Source: Trichodesmium erythraeum GBRTRLIN201 (GTDB lineage Bacteria; Cyanobacteriota; Cyanobacteriia; Cyanobacteriales; Microcoleaceae). Taken from it: a DNA stretch of 64,000 bases. A program made the translations under genes and the position numbers. Shown one piece after another: positions 1-9,131 of this stretch. Position 1 is the stretch's first letter. Each line of letters starts with the position of its first letter. Under the pieces are notes generated by a model that searched no databases, was not told the DNA's origin, and saw nothing but the letters and a program-made list of their open reading frames with translations. The stretch is from NCBI GenBank assembly GCA_018457135.1, contig JAGGDU010000046.1, positions 15,516-79,515 on the forward strand, read 5' to 3'.

Positions 1-216
1 TTTATGTCAGACATTCTCTCTCCCTACATATTTACTAGCTCCCTCCAAAATTCTGGGAGTAAATTTATCTGGAAAATCAATATAAACCACTAAAAACTGA
101 TGGCTAAAAATTTTCTGGAGAAAACAGGAAAACCTACAGAAACTTTCTGGGAAAAATTTGATTTATGTCAGACATTCTCTCTCCCTACATATTTACTAGC
201 TCCCTCCAAAATTCTG
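1..216. repeat. 55-bp direct repeat, period 161 bp
   Basis: Bases 1-55 and 162-216 are identical, beginning TTTATGTCAGACATTC. The first copy starts at the window edge, so the repeat may extend to the left. The spacer between the copies is not obviously related. Looser similarity continues to the right, where the stretch near 251 (GTGGAAAGCTACAAATATTT) resembles the one near 521 (GTGGAAAATCATAAATATTT). Confidence 0.75.
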
Positions 217-1303
217 AGAAGTAATGGATATTTTTTCCCAGTTCGTACTCAGTGGAAAGCTACAAATATTTTCGTTATTGAAAGCTCCTAAAAAAATCGC
301 GCTTCAAAGATATTTTTAATTGCATCTTCACAATTTTTGTGATATCTTTATAAGTGTAAGGGCTAACTCGTACAAGTGTATGATTTTTTGTTCAACTAAT
401 TTTACTAGTCCAGAAAAAGAATTAAATATTGTTGATAAATTTTCATCTTAAAAAGCTCCTAAAAAGAAATGGTGATTTTTTTATCATTAAACCTTTCCAT
501 CCATTCTTCTTCTCTTTTTCAGTGGAAAATCATAAATATTTTCATTTTATCAAGCTCTAAAAATTACAGATAAAAGGTATTACTAGTTGCATTCTCACAA
601 TTTTTTTTATATAATAAGGTTAGATGGGGTTGTTCGCCTATATGTATGATTTTTTATTCAACACAAATAGCATAATTTATCAGGGAGCACGAATTTTGTA
701 GAAATAAAAATCAACGTAAGAGATACCAGATGGGTTATATATATTTATATATATTAAGTGAAAGAGAAAAATTATATGGGAAACAAATTTGAAAATTACA
801 GACATGATTAAGTTATCTGAGTGGAATAAGAGCTTCGTAAAAATCAATCCCAAATAATCAAAAGTACAACCTTTCAAATTAATCAGTTAGTAAAAAAATT
901 AGATAAAAAGATAGTTAGGGAGAAAAACTTAACTTTTAATAGTTTTGATTTTTAATTTATTCAAATTAAGTTTATGCCTTTGGGTAAAAGGTAAAATCAA
1001 ACTTGCCGTATAATTTTATCCTGATGAAGAAGAAGTTTCTCAAAAACAGGAAAAAAGTCATCTAAAAATAGTAAATCACAATTTCCACTCGATGATTTAT
1101 GAGAAAAATTTAATCAGTAAAACTAATATATAATAAAAACAATTATTTCTTATCGAAACTGCCAATAATTACAAATATTTTCTAATAGTCTAAGTATGTC
1201 AAAAATTTAATTTTTGAATATTTTTTTTGTAGGAGTTTAGTTGTTTTAAGAGTTTAGATACCAAGCAGGTTTGATTTCTAAACTCCAACCTTAGAAACTA
1301 TTT
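217..1303. other. gene-poor spacer with diverged direct repeats
   Basis: No supportable gene. The stretches around 251-400 and 521-670 are diverged direct copies about 270 bp apart. Both contain an AAGCTC(C)TAAAAA block, a CACAATTTTT block and a GTATGATTTTTT-ATTCAAC block. The rest is AT-rich and I recognise nothing in it. Confidence 0.5.
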
Positions 1304-1615
1304 CTATTTCCCACTATAATAAAAGGCAATTTCTTTTTCCTTCAATTGAGCAAAATCTGCATTTTTTAACATATTATTTAACTCATCTTGGGAAATATGC
1401 TTCGCCCCAATACGGACGATACGAGACCGCATTGTATTACTAACCCCGCTCCTTTGTCGTTGACCTTCTAATGCCATAACCTTGTGATAAAGTTCGAGTT
1501 TTGGTGATGGAATAGGAGAGCCATCTAAATCTATTCCTTTAGCGATCGCCTCATCAACTGCATCCGCTCCAGTAGTTGGTGCAGGCAGAGAATTTATTTC
1601 CGAAGACATAGCCAT
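1304..1615 (-). CDS. small conserved cyanobacterial protein (DUF4090-like)
   Basis: A 103-residue soluble protein with no membrane segment. After a variable N-terminus rich in Ser, Pro and Ala come blocks that I recall as strongly conserved across cyanobacteria: TGADAVDEAI at about 16-25, DLDGSPIP, a KVMALEGQRQRSG stretch, then SRIVRIGAKHI and a final KEKEIAFYYSGK. The pattern resembles the small family called DUF4090, which has no known function. The gene stands alone, and a HIP1 octamer lies inside the coding region. Start choice: ATG at 1615 gives MAMSSE; the third-codon ATG would give nearly the same product. I am confident it is a real gene, less so of the family name. Confidence 0.75.
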   Translation of the reverse strand: MAMSSEINSLPAPTTGADAVDEAIAKGIDLDGSPIPSPKLELYHKVMALEGQRQRSGVSNTMRSRIVRIGAKHISQDELNNMLKNADFAQLKEKEIAFYYSGK

Positions 1616-1738
1616 AAATTATTGAGTTTACATAATTATTTTATAGGCTCTTGGAGTATTTTTTTTTTAAATCCATTAAACCTAAATTAACGCTATAATT
1701 ACATTATTTAAAATCAGTAATTTTCTGGGAAATTAATT

Positions 1739-1984
1739 ATGAATAAAACACCACGGATAAAAATTCCTAGTTCAGTTAAAAAATATGTGTTTGAGCGGGA
1801 CAATTACCACTGCCAAAGTTGTGGTAAAAGTTCAACCCAAACAGAACTTAGTATAGACCATATTATTCCCCTTGCTAGAGGAGGCAGTAATGATATTAGT
1901 AATTTACAAACTCTCTGTCAAAAATGCAATAAAAAAAAGAAACATCATTTTGATCCCCGCTTTCAACGAAACTTTAGTAATTAA
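1739..1984 (+). CDS. free-standing HNH endonuclease
   Basis: An 81-residue protein that is almost entirely one HNH nuclease domain. Visible features are a zinc-binding Cys pair (CQSCG at about 25-29), the catalytic IDHIIPLARGG segment at about 39-49 with Asp-His, the NLQTLC stretch, and a second Cys pair (LCQKCNKKK). The basic N-terminus and Lys-rich end fit DNA binding. Stand-alone HNH proteins of this size are common in cyanobacteria, as domesticated or mobile nucleases; the substrate cannot be told from sequence. The 3' half of the gene, from the LARGG codons to past the stop, is repeated immediately downstream. Confidence 0.8.
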   Translation: MNKTPRIKIPSSVKKYVFERDNYHCQSCGKSSTQTELSIDHIIPLARGGSNDISNLQTLCQKCNKKKKHHFDPRFQRNFSN

Positions 1985-2189
1985 AGAAAATTGCCATCAA
2001 ACAAAATTAATTTATCAGTAAATATAACATAGCTAGAGGAGGCAGTAATGATATTAGTAATTTACAAACTCTCTGTCAAAAATGCAATAAAAAAAAGAAA
2101 CATCATTTTGATCCCCGCTTTCAACGAAACTTTAGTAATTAAAGAAAATTGCCATCAAACAAAATTAATTTATCAGTAAATATAACATA
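1874..2189. repeat. 158-bp tandem duplication of the HNH gene 3' half
   Basis: Bases 1874-2031 are repeated at 2032-2189 with no difference that I can see. The first copy holds the second half of the HNH reading frame, its stop codon and about 47 bp of flank. The second copy therefore encodes an orphan C-terminal HNH fragment with no start. Near identity indicates a recent event. The remaining spacer to 2358 holds only a weak TCCCACA/TGTGGA hairpin around 2256-2278. Confidence 0.9.
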
Positions 2190-2358
2190 TAGCAAATCCT
2201 ATAAGTATAAAATTGCTGGCGTTTATTTGTTTAAGTATAGTTTTTTTATTTGAGGTTCCCACAGATTTGTAATTGTGGAAAACGAAATAGAAAAGAATAA
2301 AAATAACTGTACCTGAGTAACTGCAGAAACCCTATAATAAATTGAGGAGAAACATAAA

Positions 2359-2580
2359 GTGAAATCAAACACTATCAGTTTTATCAAGATAAAAATGTAT
2401 TCCTTAATTGAAAAAATGTCTGATTTAGAATTAAAAAAAGCTTGGGAATCTTTGCAAATACTTTATTATGATAGCTTTATTATGACAGCCATTCAAAAAT
2501 CTAAAACAAGTCACAAACCAGGAGATATATTTACCAAAGAAGAAGCCTTACAAATATTATTTTTTGAAAAAGAAGATTAG
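2359..2580 (+). CDS. small protein, possibly antitoxin-like
   Basis: A 73-residue protein read from a GTG start. The GTG is favoured over the internal ATG at 2395 because GAGGAG sits about 9 bases upstream of it (2344-2349). The protein is helical and charged, with a segment like SLIEKMSDLELKKAWESLQ followed by a short tail (GDIFTKEEALQIL). Small helical proteins of this style often act as antitoxins in cyanobacterial toxin-antitoxin pairs, but no DNA-binding motif is clear. The RelE-like gene at 3308 is 730 bp away on the same strand, too far for a normal pair. Function unknown; the good ribosome site and codon pattern suggest it is real. Confidence 0.5.
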   Translation: MKSNTISFIKIKMYSLIEKMSDLELKKAWESLQILYYDSFIMTAIQKSKTSHKPGDIFTKEEALQILFFEKED

Positions 2581-3307
2581 GTAGATATTGACCTACTCGT
2601 AGTTAGTTTTTAGCTTTTTCATAAATAATGAATATAGACTATCCCTTGCCAAAGTCTGTTTTTTTTGAAAATTAATTTTAAATTATCCTTAGAGGATATC
2701 TGTAAATACAGTATTAAATTCTGGTTAAGAATTGGTTAAGCGTAAATTCATAGCATAGATAAGCTGAATAATCTCTGTAATTTGCCGTAAATTTTGGAAA
2801 TATAAGACAAGCTTTAAATAGACCTAATAGATTTACCTAATAGATTTAGCTAATAGATTTATTTTATAGATATCGACCTATTGAAGCAGATAGAAAAAAT
2901 TAATAACATATTTTTATAAGCTAAATCTTTATATACTGTATATCTTCACTATAAAATTAGGCAAGTCTGGTAATGACTTTTGAAGTGCAGATCAAATTCA
3001 AAAAAAGTCGTCACAGTAAAAAAAGGAATAAGAAACTAGGAAACAGGGAAAACCCTTCCTTTTTATTCTATTTTTTTTATTTGATTTTTCTGTATAACAA
3101 AATACTAGTTTTACCTAAAGAAAAAAAAAGTTAATATAGCAGTATTTTTTTGAAGCTGTCATTAAACTATCAATACCAATTTATGCTTATTAGGCAATGA
3201 TTTAAGAACTAATAATTGATAACTTAATTCTTATAAAAATAGTTAAAGGAAAAATTAGCACTATTTATTAAACTAGAATAGAAAAGGTATATAAAAAAAA
3301 TATTGTT
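2581..3307. other. spacer with dispersed repeat copy A (2693-2877)
   Basis: No gene is seen. Bases 2693-2877 belong to a dispersed repeat also found at 48958-49226 and 53321-53477. Shared blocks are ATATCTGTAAATA, TATTAAAT(T/C)CTGGT, GGTTAAG, AATAATCTCTGTAATT and TATTTTATAGATA. This copy carries a local triplication of a TAATAGATTTA-like unit near 2825-2865. The remainder is AT-rich and unexplained. Confidence 0.65.
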
Positions 3308-3565
3308 GTGAACCTAGAAGTGCGTTATTGTCGGTCTTTTATTGAAGATCTTAAAATCATAGAATCTAGTGCCTATCAGCAAGTATATGATTTTGTTTTC
3401 ATTCAATTCAGTAAAATAAATTACTTACAAGAATTGCCAGAACTCAAACAAATTGGAACTAGTAATATTTTCTACAGATTTACCGTAGAAAATTATTTAA
3501 TAGGCATAGAAGTAACAGGTAAAATTGTTAAATTTATCCGTATTTTACCAAAGCCAGAAATCTAG
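3308..3565 (+). CDS. RelE/ParE-type toxin-like protein
   Basis: An 85-residue protein with the plan of RelE-superfamily ribonuclease toxins: an N-terminal strand (LEVRYCRSFIEDL), two helices, then strands ending in FYRFTVENYLIGIEV and IVKFIRILPKPEI. This corresponds to the family's 'YRIRVGDYRIGIE...V.RVLHR' core. The last residues, PKPEI, stop slightly short of the usual tail, so it may be mildly truncated. It starts at GTG, and no antitoxin gene abuts it; the nearest candidate ends at 2580. It lies only 53 bp upstream of pgi in the same direction. It could be an orphan or worn-out toxin. Family assignment is by recalled pattern. Confidence 0.55.
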   Translation: MNLEVRYCRSFIEDLKIIESSAYQQVYDFVFIQFSKINYLQELPELKQIGTSNIFYRFTVENYLIGIEVTGKIVKFIRILPKPEI

Positions 3566-3618
3566 TCTTCTAAACTACAGATAGTAGAAGAGCAAAAATA
3601 TTGAATAAAGTAATTTTT

Positions 3619-5205
3619 ATGGAATCAAAAGCACTTTGGCAACGCTATATTGACTGGCTTTACTACCACGAAGGATTAGGTTTTTATGTTGATATAAGTC
3701 GTATTAAATTTGACGACTCTTTTGTCGAGATCATGAAACCTAAATTTGAAAAAGCCTTCCAAGAGATGAAAAAATTAGAAGAAGGTAAGATCGCTAACCC
3801 AGACGAAAATCGAATGGTTGGTCACTACTGGTTGAGAGACCTCGATATTGCTCCTACTAAGGAAATTAAAAATGAAATTTCCACAACCCTAGAAGCAATA
3901 GAAACTTTTGCGAAGAAAGTCCATAGTGGAGAAATTAAACCATCATCTGCTCCCAAATTTACAGATATTCTGTCCATTGGTATTGGTGGTTCAGCTTTAG
4001 GCCCCCAATTTGTCGCCGAAGCTTTAGGTCTTGATGACCCACCAATGGAAATACACTTCATTGACAACACAGATCCAGCAGGTATAGACCGGGTACTCCA
4101 CAAACTGAGCGATCGCCTCAAAAGCACCCTAGTTATAGTCATCTCCAAATCTGGAGGGACTCCAGAACCTCGTAATGGTATGATAGAAGTTAAAGCAGCC
4201 TTTGCATCTCAAAACTTAAACTTTGCCACTCAAGCTGTTGCCACCACTACCCCTAGTAGCAAACTAGGCCAAATTGCTAAATCTGAAGGATGGATAGATA
4301 TTATCCCCATGGCAGACTGGGTAGGTGGACGTACTTCAGAATTATCCTCCGTTGGTTTGCTACCCGCAGCACTGCAAGGAATTGATATCCGGGCAATGCT
4401 AGCCGGGGCCAAAGAAATGGATAAAGTTACTCGTACACATGAAATAAAAGGGAACCCTTCTGCTTTATTAGCCTTGAGTTGGTATGCTGCAGGTAAGGGC
4501 CACGGGGAAAAAGATATGGTAGTTATCCCCTACAAAGACAGTCTATTGCTATTGAGTCGTTATCTACAGCAGTTAGTTATGGAATCTTTAGGTAAAGAAA
4601 AAGACCTAGATGGCAAAGTAGTCAACCAAGGTATTGCAGTTTACGGTAATAAAGGTTCCACAGACCAACACGCTTATGTACAACAGTTGCGCGATGGTGT
4701 ACTTAACTTCTTTGTCACTTTGATTGAAGTTTTAGAAGATCGTGAAGGTACTTCTCCTGAAGTAGAACCAGGGGTAACTTCTGGAGACTACTTATCTGGT
4801 TTTATCCAAGGTACTAGACAAGCGCTTTATGAAAACGATCGAGATTCTATTACAGTCACTATTCCCAAAGTTAATCCTTATAATTTAGGAGCATTAATTG
4901 CCCTTTATGAGCGAGCTGTTGGTTTTTATGGCTCTCTGGTTAATATTAATGCTTATCACCAGCCAGGAGTAGAAGCTGGCAAAAAAGCTGCAGCTGCAGT
5001 GCTAGAATTACAACACAAGGTAATAAATATCCTCAAGCAAGAGAAATCTCCTCTATCTTTAGAAGAATTATCTGAAAAGGCAGGAGCTGGTGATCAGATA
5101 GAAACTATCTACAAGATTTTGCGTCATTTGGCAGCTAACAAGCGAGGTATTGTTTTCCACGGAAATGTCGGCCAACCAGATAAGTTAGGGGTAAGTTATA
5201 ATTAA
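3619..5205 (+). CDS. pgi: glucose-6-phosphate isomerase
   Basis: A 528-residue enzyme interconverting glucose-6-phosphate and fructose-6-phosphate, a cytoplasmic step linking glycolysis, the oxidative pentose phosphate route and glycogen metabolism. The N-terminus ([19 protein letters not shown]) is typical of cyanobacterial Pgi. Visible motifs are a sugar-phosphate isomerase loop with [13 protein letters not shown] (about residues 121-133), [11 protein letters not shown] (about 175-185), [11 protein letters not shown] and [12 protein letters not shown]. The reading frame also opens at a TTG at 3601, but ATG at 3619 matches the family start. The gene is monocistronic, with long spacers downstream. 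Length and motifs are complete, so it should be functional. Confidence 0.97.
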   Translation: MESKALWQRYIDWLYYHEGLGFYVDISRIKFDDSFVEIMKPKFEKAFQEMKKLEEGKIANPDENRMVGHYWLRDLDIAPTKEIKNEISTTLEAIETFAKKVHSGEIKPSSAPKFTDILSIGIGGSALGPQFVAEALGLDDPPMEIHFIDNTDPAGIDRVLHKLSDRLKSTLVIVISKSGGTPEPRNGMIEVKAAFASQNLNFATQAVATTTPSSKLGQIAKSEGWIDIIPMADWVGGRTSELSSVGLLPAALQGIDIRAMLAGAKEMDKVTRTHEIKGNPSALLALSWYAAGKGHGEKDMVVIPYKDSLLLLSRYLQQLVMESLGKEKDLDGKVVNQGIAVYGNKGSTDQHAYVQQLRDGVLNFFVTLIEVLEDREGTSPEVEPGVTSGDYLSGFIQGTRQALYENDRDSITVTIPKVNPYNLGALIALYERAVGFYGSLVNINAYHQPGVEAGKKAAAAVLELQHKVINILKQEKSPLSLEELSEKAGAGDQIETIYKILRHLAANKRGIVFHGNVGQPDKLGVSYN

Positions 5206-5784
5206 AAGTAAATAAGGTTAAACTCTTGAGAAGAAGCCATTATGATGTGAGTATTAATCTCAAACAATATTCAATGGCCGATAGCTTGTCTAAAAGTAAA
5301 GTCTTTGGATAATCAAAACTTTTCTGAGGAAAGTCTGTTAACGATAGGATAAAATACTGAAGTGGACATTTAATCTATCTAAATATTTAAGTAAGTTTGA
5401 GTAACTTTCATGAAGAGGAGTGTTGAAGGCCTACCTCTTTGTAAAGCAAACTTAATTGCATTTCTATAGTAACAGAAAAAATGGGATTGAAGCTTTGCCC
5501 TTCTAGGGCAACCTTCTCCCATAATAAAACCAGGCCTAATAAGACTGACCTGAAAAGTTAGATCAATTTTTTTCATCTTAACAACAATATAAAAAAGTGT
5601 TAAGACATTAATAAAATTGAAGCCCTTGACAACTAATAGTTTTTTCTTGAGCTAATTAGCTGTGTGCAAAGCATTCCAGTACGGAAATGCTTAATGGTAA
5701 ATTTCGGGACAACTCTATTATTATTAATAATTTAAGTATTTTTCTATTCAAACACATTCACTTGTTTGACTCCCCCATAAAACC
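5206..5784. other. spacer, one small hairpin
   Basis: No gene is supported; the open frame at 5379-5576 has neither codon pattern nor family. A short inverted repeat at 5671-5690 (GCATTCC AGTAC GGAAATGC) sits about 95 bp before the response-regulator gene and could be a leader structure. Nothing else is recognised. Confidence 0.4.
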
Positions 5785-6477
5785 ATGCCCCTCACAATTC
5801 TTGTTGTTGATGATGATTTAGGAACTAGGTTATGTATCAGTGACTACCTAGAGGTATCTGGTTACTTAGTTGTCAAAGCTGAAGATGGTCAACAAGCTTT
5901 TGATATAGTTGAAAAATCTGAGCCTCATCTTATTATTACTGATATTGCTATGCCAAAAATGGACGGTTATGAACTGGTAAAACGAGTTCGGGCACGTCCA
6001 AGTTTTCGTCTCTTACCTGTGATTTTTCTAACTGCTCATATAAGTACACAGGAAAGAGTCAAAGGTTATCAGTTGGGGTGTGATATTTATCTGCCAAAAC
6101 CTTTTGAATTAGTAGAGTTAGGAGCAGTAGTTCGTTCTTTATTAGATCGATATGCTCTGATAGCCAAAGCCTCACCTAGATCCAATTATTTACCTATAAA
6201 TAGTCAATCTTTGGTAACAGAAAATCCATCAAGATCAGATGATTCAGAATCAATATCTCAGTCAATTATTGTCAATTCTCAGATTAGTTTAACGAGTCGA
6301 GAAAAGCAAGTTTTAAGTCTTTTGCTTAATGGTCTTTCTAATGTTCAAATTGGCGATCGCCTGCATTTAAGTCCAAGGACTATTGAAAAATATGTTAGTG
6401 GTTTATTGAGAAAAACTGATACTAAAAATCGTGCTGAGTTAGTTCGTTTTACTATGGAAAATTACTTTACTAATTAA
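5785..6477 (+). CDS. NarL/LuxR-type response regulator
   Basis: A 230-residue two-component regulator. Residues 1-120 form a receiver domain with acidic residues D9-D11, the phospho-acceptor D53 (in LIITDIAMPKMDGYE), the LTAH switch and the conserved Lys in LPKPFE (K105). A linker rich in Ser and Asn follows. Then comes a LuxR-type helix-turn-helix (about 168-215) with LTSREKQVLSLLLNGLSN and LSPRTIEKYVSGLLRKT. A phosphorylated dimer would bind promoter DNA. The layout resembles the cyanobacterial/plastid Ycf29 type. No sensor kinase gene is nearby, so the partner is unknown. ATG at 5785 begins the canonical receiver strand directly. Confidence 0.9.
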   Translation: MPLTILVVDDDLGTRLCISDYLEVSGYLVVKAEDGQQAFDIVEKSEPHLIITDIAMPKMDGYELVKRVRARPSFRLLPVIFLTAHISTQERVKGYQLGCDIYLPKPFELVELGAVVRSLLDRYALIAKASPRSNYLPINSQSLVTENPSRSDDSESISQSIIVNSQISLTSREKQVLSLLLNGLSNVQIGDRLHLSPRTIEKYVSGLLRKTDTKNRAELVRFTMENYFTN

Positions 6478-6918
6478 TCTTAACTACGGTTTACTTAAAA
6501 AGTATTTTAGGGAGTAGGTAAAGACATTACATGCAAAATCTATAGATCGAAATAGGTATTAAGAGGAGGTAAGAGTAAGAATTATCCGTTAATTTTTCTG
6601 AAATTATTCTCCCTGCAAAGTTTGGTTTTTCAAGCAAATGAAAAGCTGACAGTTTTTTTAGACCCCAAAAGACTAAAGCCAATATCAGTTAATTTTCCGG
6701 TAAAGTATCTATAAAATCAATCTTAAGGTCTACTGAAATATCACCTTTCGGTGTGTTAGCGCAAATCACAGAAATTATTCAGTGTTAACTATAAATTATT
6801 ACTTAACCCAACCTAAACCAATACTTAAACTTTATTTAAAGATACCCTCTGATGGTTAATCAGCAAGCCCTAATTAAGTTGAATTTAATTAAAAATTTTC
6901 AGGTAAATAATTTTGAAT
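6478..6918. other. spacer between convergent genes
   Basis: No gene. A tiny CACC-TTTC-GGTG hairpin lies near 6745. No terminator with a U-run is visible for either flanking gene. Confidence 0.35.
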
Positions 6919-7419
6919 TCAGCCATTCTTATTACTAATTAATATTTTATTTTGATTGATCAAATAATCTAATAGCCCTTCACAAGCATCTAAAAGTATT
7001 TCAATCACATAATCAAATCCATCTGAACCACCATAGTAAGGATCAGGTACTTCCTGAACATCAAAATCTTTGCAAAAGTCACACATTAACTTCACTTTAT
7101 CTCTATATTTACCAGCCTTATCTAAGGAAAGTACATCCCGATAATTTTCCTTATCCATTGTGAGAATTAAATCAAAATTATTAAAATCTTTTTCTTGAAA
7201 TTTACGTGCTGAACCTTTGAGTTTAATACCTCTCATTTTAGCAGCATAAGTCATTCTAGAATCAGGAGGGCTACCTATATGATAACCTCCTGTACCAGCA
7301 GAATCACAAACTATAAATTCGCTCAAATTAGCTTTTTCTATAATATGATTCATAATATTTTCTGCCGAGGGAGAACGGCAGATATTACCAAGACAAACAA
7401 ATAGTAGTTTATGAGGCAT
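6919..7419 (-). CDS. low-molecular-weight protein-tyrosine phosphatase
   Basis: A 166-residue cytoplasmic phosphatase. The P-loop CLGNICRSP lies at residues 9-17, with nucleophile C9 and R15 of the CX5R motif. The general-acid segment is VPDPYYGG near residue 125. A helix of the family (ADxxxxCEGLLDYL-like) ends the domain, followed by a short basic tail. The family dephosphorylates phosphotyrosine; in bacteria it often controls exopolysaccharide kinases or stress responses. The gene is alone, so its target is unknown. ATG at 7419 starts two residues before the first strand. All catalytic residues are present. Confidence 0.93.
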   Translation of the reverse strand: MPHKLLFVCLGNICRSPSAENIMNHIIEKANLSEFIVCDSAGTGGYHIGSPPDSRMTYAAKMRGIKLKGSARKFQEKDFNNFDLILTMDKENYRDVLSLDKAGKYRDKVKLMCDFCKDFDVQEVPDPYYGGSDGFDYVIEILLDACEGLLDYLINQNKILISNKNG

Positions 7420-7933
7420 AAATTAATCAAATAGAAGAACGAATAAGTTAGGTATTAAACTTAATTAAGTCTAATATACTATCTATATTAACTAAGATAA
7501 TTTACAGTAATACTGCATCAATATATAGGGTTTTGATTTGGGAGGTAAAAAATGAGTGCTCTTAAAAATAAAAGAGGCTTAAGGGAATTGTGACAATAGT
7601 AAAAAAGTGAAAAAGTAAGTATTAAATAGTGGCAAAAACTAGGATATACAGTATTTACTATTAGCGATTTTTTTCTGAGAAAAAGCCTGAATATAAACTT
7701 ATATTTTTTAGACAACAGGCAAGATAAAATAGTAAATAAGGTAACAATAGACCCCTTATTTTGAGGGAAAAATTAACTCTTAATTTTACGTCTCATTAAT
7801 TAGTGTTATTTTTAGGACATTCTCACCACTTCCAAATGTTGTCCATACTGCAAATTTTACTTCGCGCTTTTTGAGTTCTGACTTCTGAGTTAAACTCTAA
7901 AACCACAAGTTACGAATATTATTTTTATAAATC
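7420..7933. other. spacer, nothing recognised
   Basis: AT-rich spacer. The reverse open frame at 7518-7715 is a low-complexity Phe/Leu-rich shadow and is not supported. Its right boundary is the terminator downstream of ybaB. Confidence 0.35.
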
Positions 7934-7969
7934 AAAAAAAAGACTAGGATACAGCTTTCCAGTTAGTCT
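7934..7969 (-). terminator. Rho-independent terminator of the ybaB gene
   Basis: Read on the minus strand: AGACTA arm, an interior GGA/TCC pairing around a loop, TAGTCT arm, then eight T residues. It lies about 70 bases after the stop codon of the ybaB-family gene. Confidence 0.65.
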
Positions 7970-8040
7970 ACTAACTCATTATATTTTGTAGCTACCTAAC
8001 TTGAAACCTTTCCTAGCCATTATTACTATTTAAACTAGGA

Positions 8041-8397
8041 CTACCCTGGTAGATTTAAGCCACCTGTCAACTCTTCCATCCGTTCCCGCATAGTAGTAGT
8101 AGATTTCTTATAAGCATCCTGCATTGCTTCTGTCACCAGTTGATTAACTCGATTTGCATCTTCCTTCAATACATCTGGAGAAATTTCTACTCGTTTTGGT
8201 TGTTGATTCCCACTCATAAAAACCTTCACTAAACCTTCACCTGCTGATCCTTCAACTTCTAATTGTTCAAGTTCTTCTTGAAGTTTTTTGGCTCCTTCTT
8301 GAACCTCTTGAGCTTTTTTAAAGGCTTCAGTTAGTTCTTTCATTTTACCTAAGCCAAAGCCAAAACCTTTACCTTTGCTGTCCTTGTTTTCTGACAT
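8041..8397 (-). CDS. YbaB/EbfC family nucleoid-associated protein
   Basis: A 118-residue small DNA-binding protein of the YbaB/EbfC family, which dimerises and coats or bridges DNA. The reading frame is open for 18 more codons upstream, but the ATG at 8397 gives the family start ([17 protein letters not shown]...). Then come a charged helix with [20 protein letters not shown] (about 23-42), the [16 protein letters not shown] strand, and a C-terminal helical part ending GGLNLPG. In many bacteria ybaB accompanies dnaX-recR; here it stands alone, as is usual in cyanobacteria. A U-run terminator follows at 7934-7969. Length and motifs are complete. Confidence 0.92.
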   Translation of the reverse strand: MSENKDSKGKGFGFGLGKMKELTEAFKKAQEVQEGAKKLQEELEQLEVEGSAGEGLVKVFMSGNQQPKRVEISPDVLKEDANRVNQLVTEAMQDAYKKSTTTMRERMEELTGGLNLPG

Positions 8398-9131
8398 AAT
8401 TAATCTTCTATGATAAGTTTTATCTGATATTTGTTTAGTTACCATTGACATATTCCTCAGTTAACCGCTATGCAGTAAAATTGAAGAATATTAAAATATA
8501 AGTTTAAGATTTCCTGCTTCATGGTATCAAGACTTGTAAAAGAGCCTGTTTCCCATTTCTACAGGTATTTTCTAATACCCTATGGACCCTCAGGCCTTTT
8601 CATAAGTTTTCTTGTAAATGACTACCATTCATCTCACTGTTAACCTCCAACCATTAGTTTAGTAGGGGTCGTATGACATAATTTTAGATAAAATCTAATT
8701 TTATTTTGCGCTATATCAGGAGTTGATGACAATGCCAAACTACTCTAGCATATTATTATAGTATTTATCATAAAAATCATAACACTGCATATATATTTTA
8801 GCACTTAATTATAATTAATAAATCGACATTTACAGTCCTAATTTATTGAATATCTCCTAAAACAATCAAACTATTTACAGCTTTTCAACTTCCTTAAATA
8901 TATTAATCAATAGTTTCAGAAGGTGAGGAATCTGAAACTGCTGCTAATTTTAGGTACTTTTAAAAATAAAAAAACAATGGTAATTTATTTTTTTTTACTG
9001 AGTCAATTAGCATAAAAATTATCTTTTCCGCGATAATTTATAGATTTTATGTAGTTTATTTGTGGTCCTAAATTATACAACTATTGTCAAACAAAAGCTA
9101 TGCTTTATTGTAATTATAAGCTTGCTACTTC
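8398..9131. other. spacer, nothing recognised
   Basis: A 734-bp AT-rich stretch between ybaB and murB, both leftward. I found no gene, convincing hairpin or repeat. Confidence 0.35.

Noticed and set aside
100-291. 63-codon forward frame at the window start
   Set aside because: It runs across the 55-bp direct repeat, has no ribosome site and no family resemblance.
3601-3618. TTG start for pgi
   Set aside because: The ATG at 3619 matches the family start; the six extra residues are not conserved to my knowledge.
3825-4148. 107-codon reverse frame
   Set aside because: Lies entirely within pgi on the opposite strand; a shadow.
7518-7715. Reverse 65-codon frame
   Set aside because: Low-complexity Phe/Leu-rich shadow of AT-rich spacer without ribosome site.
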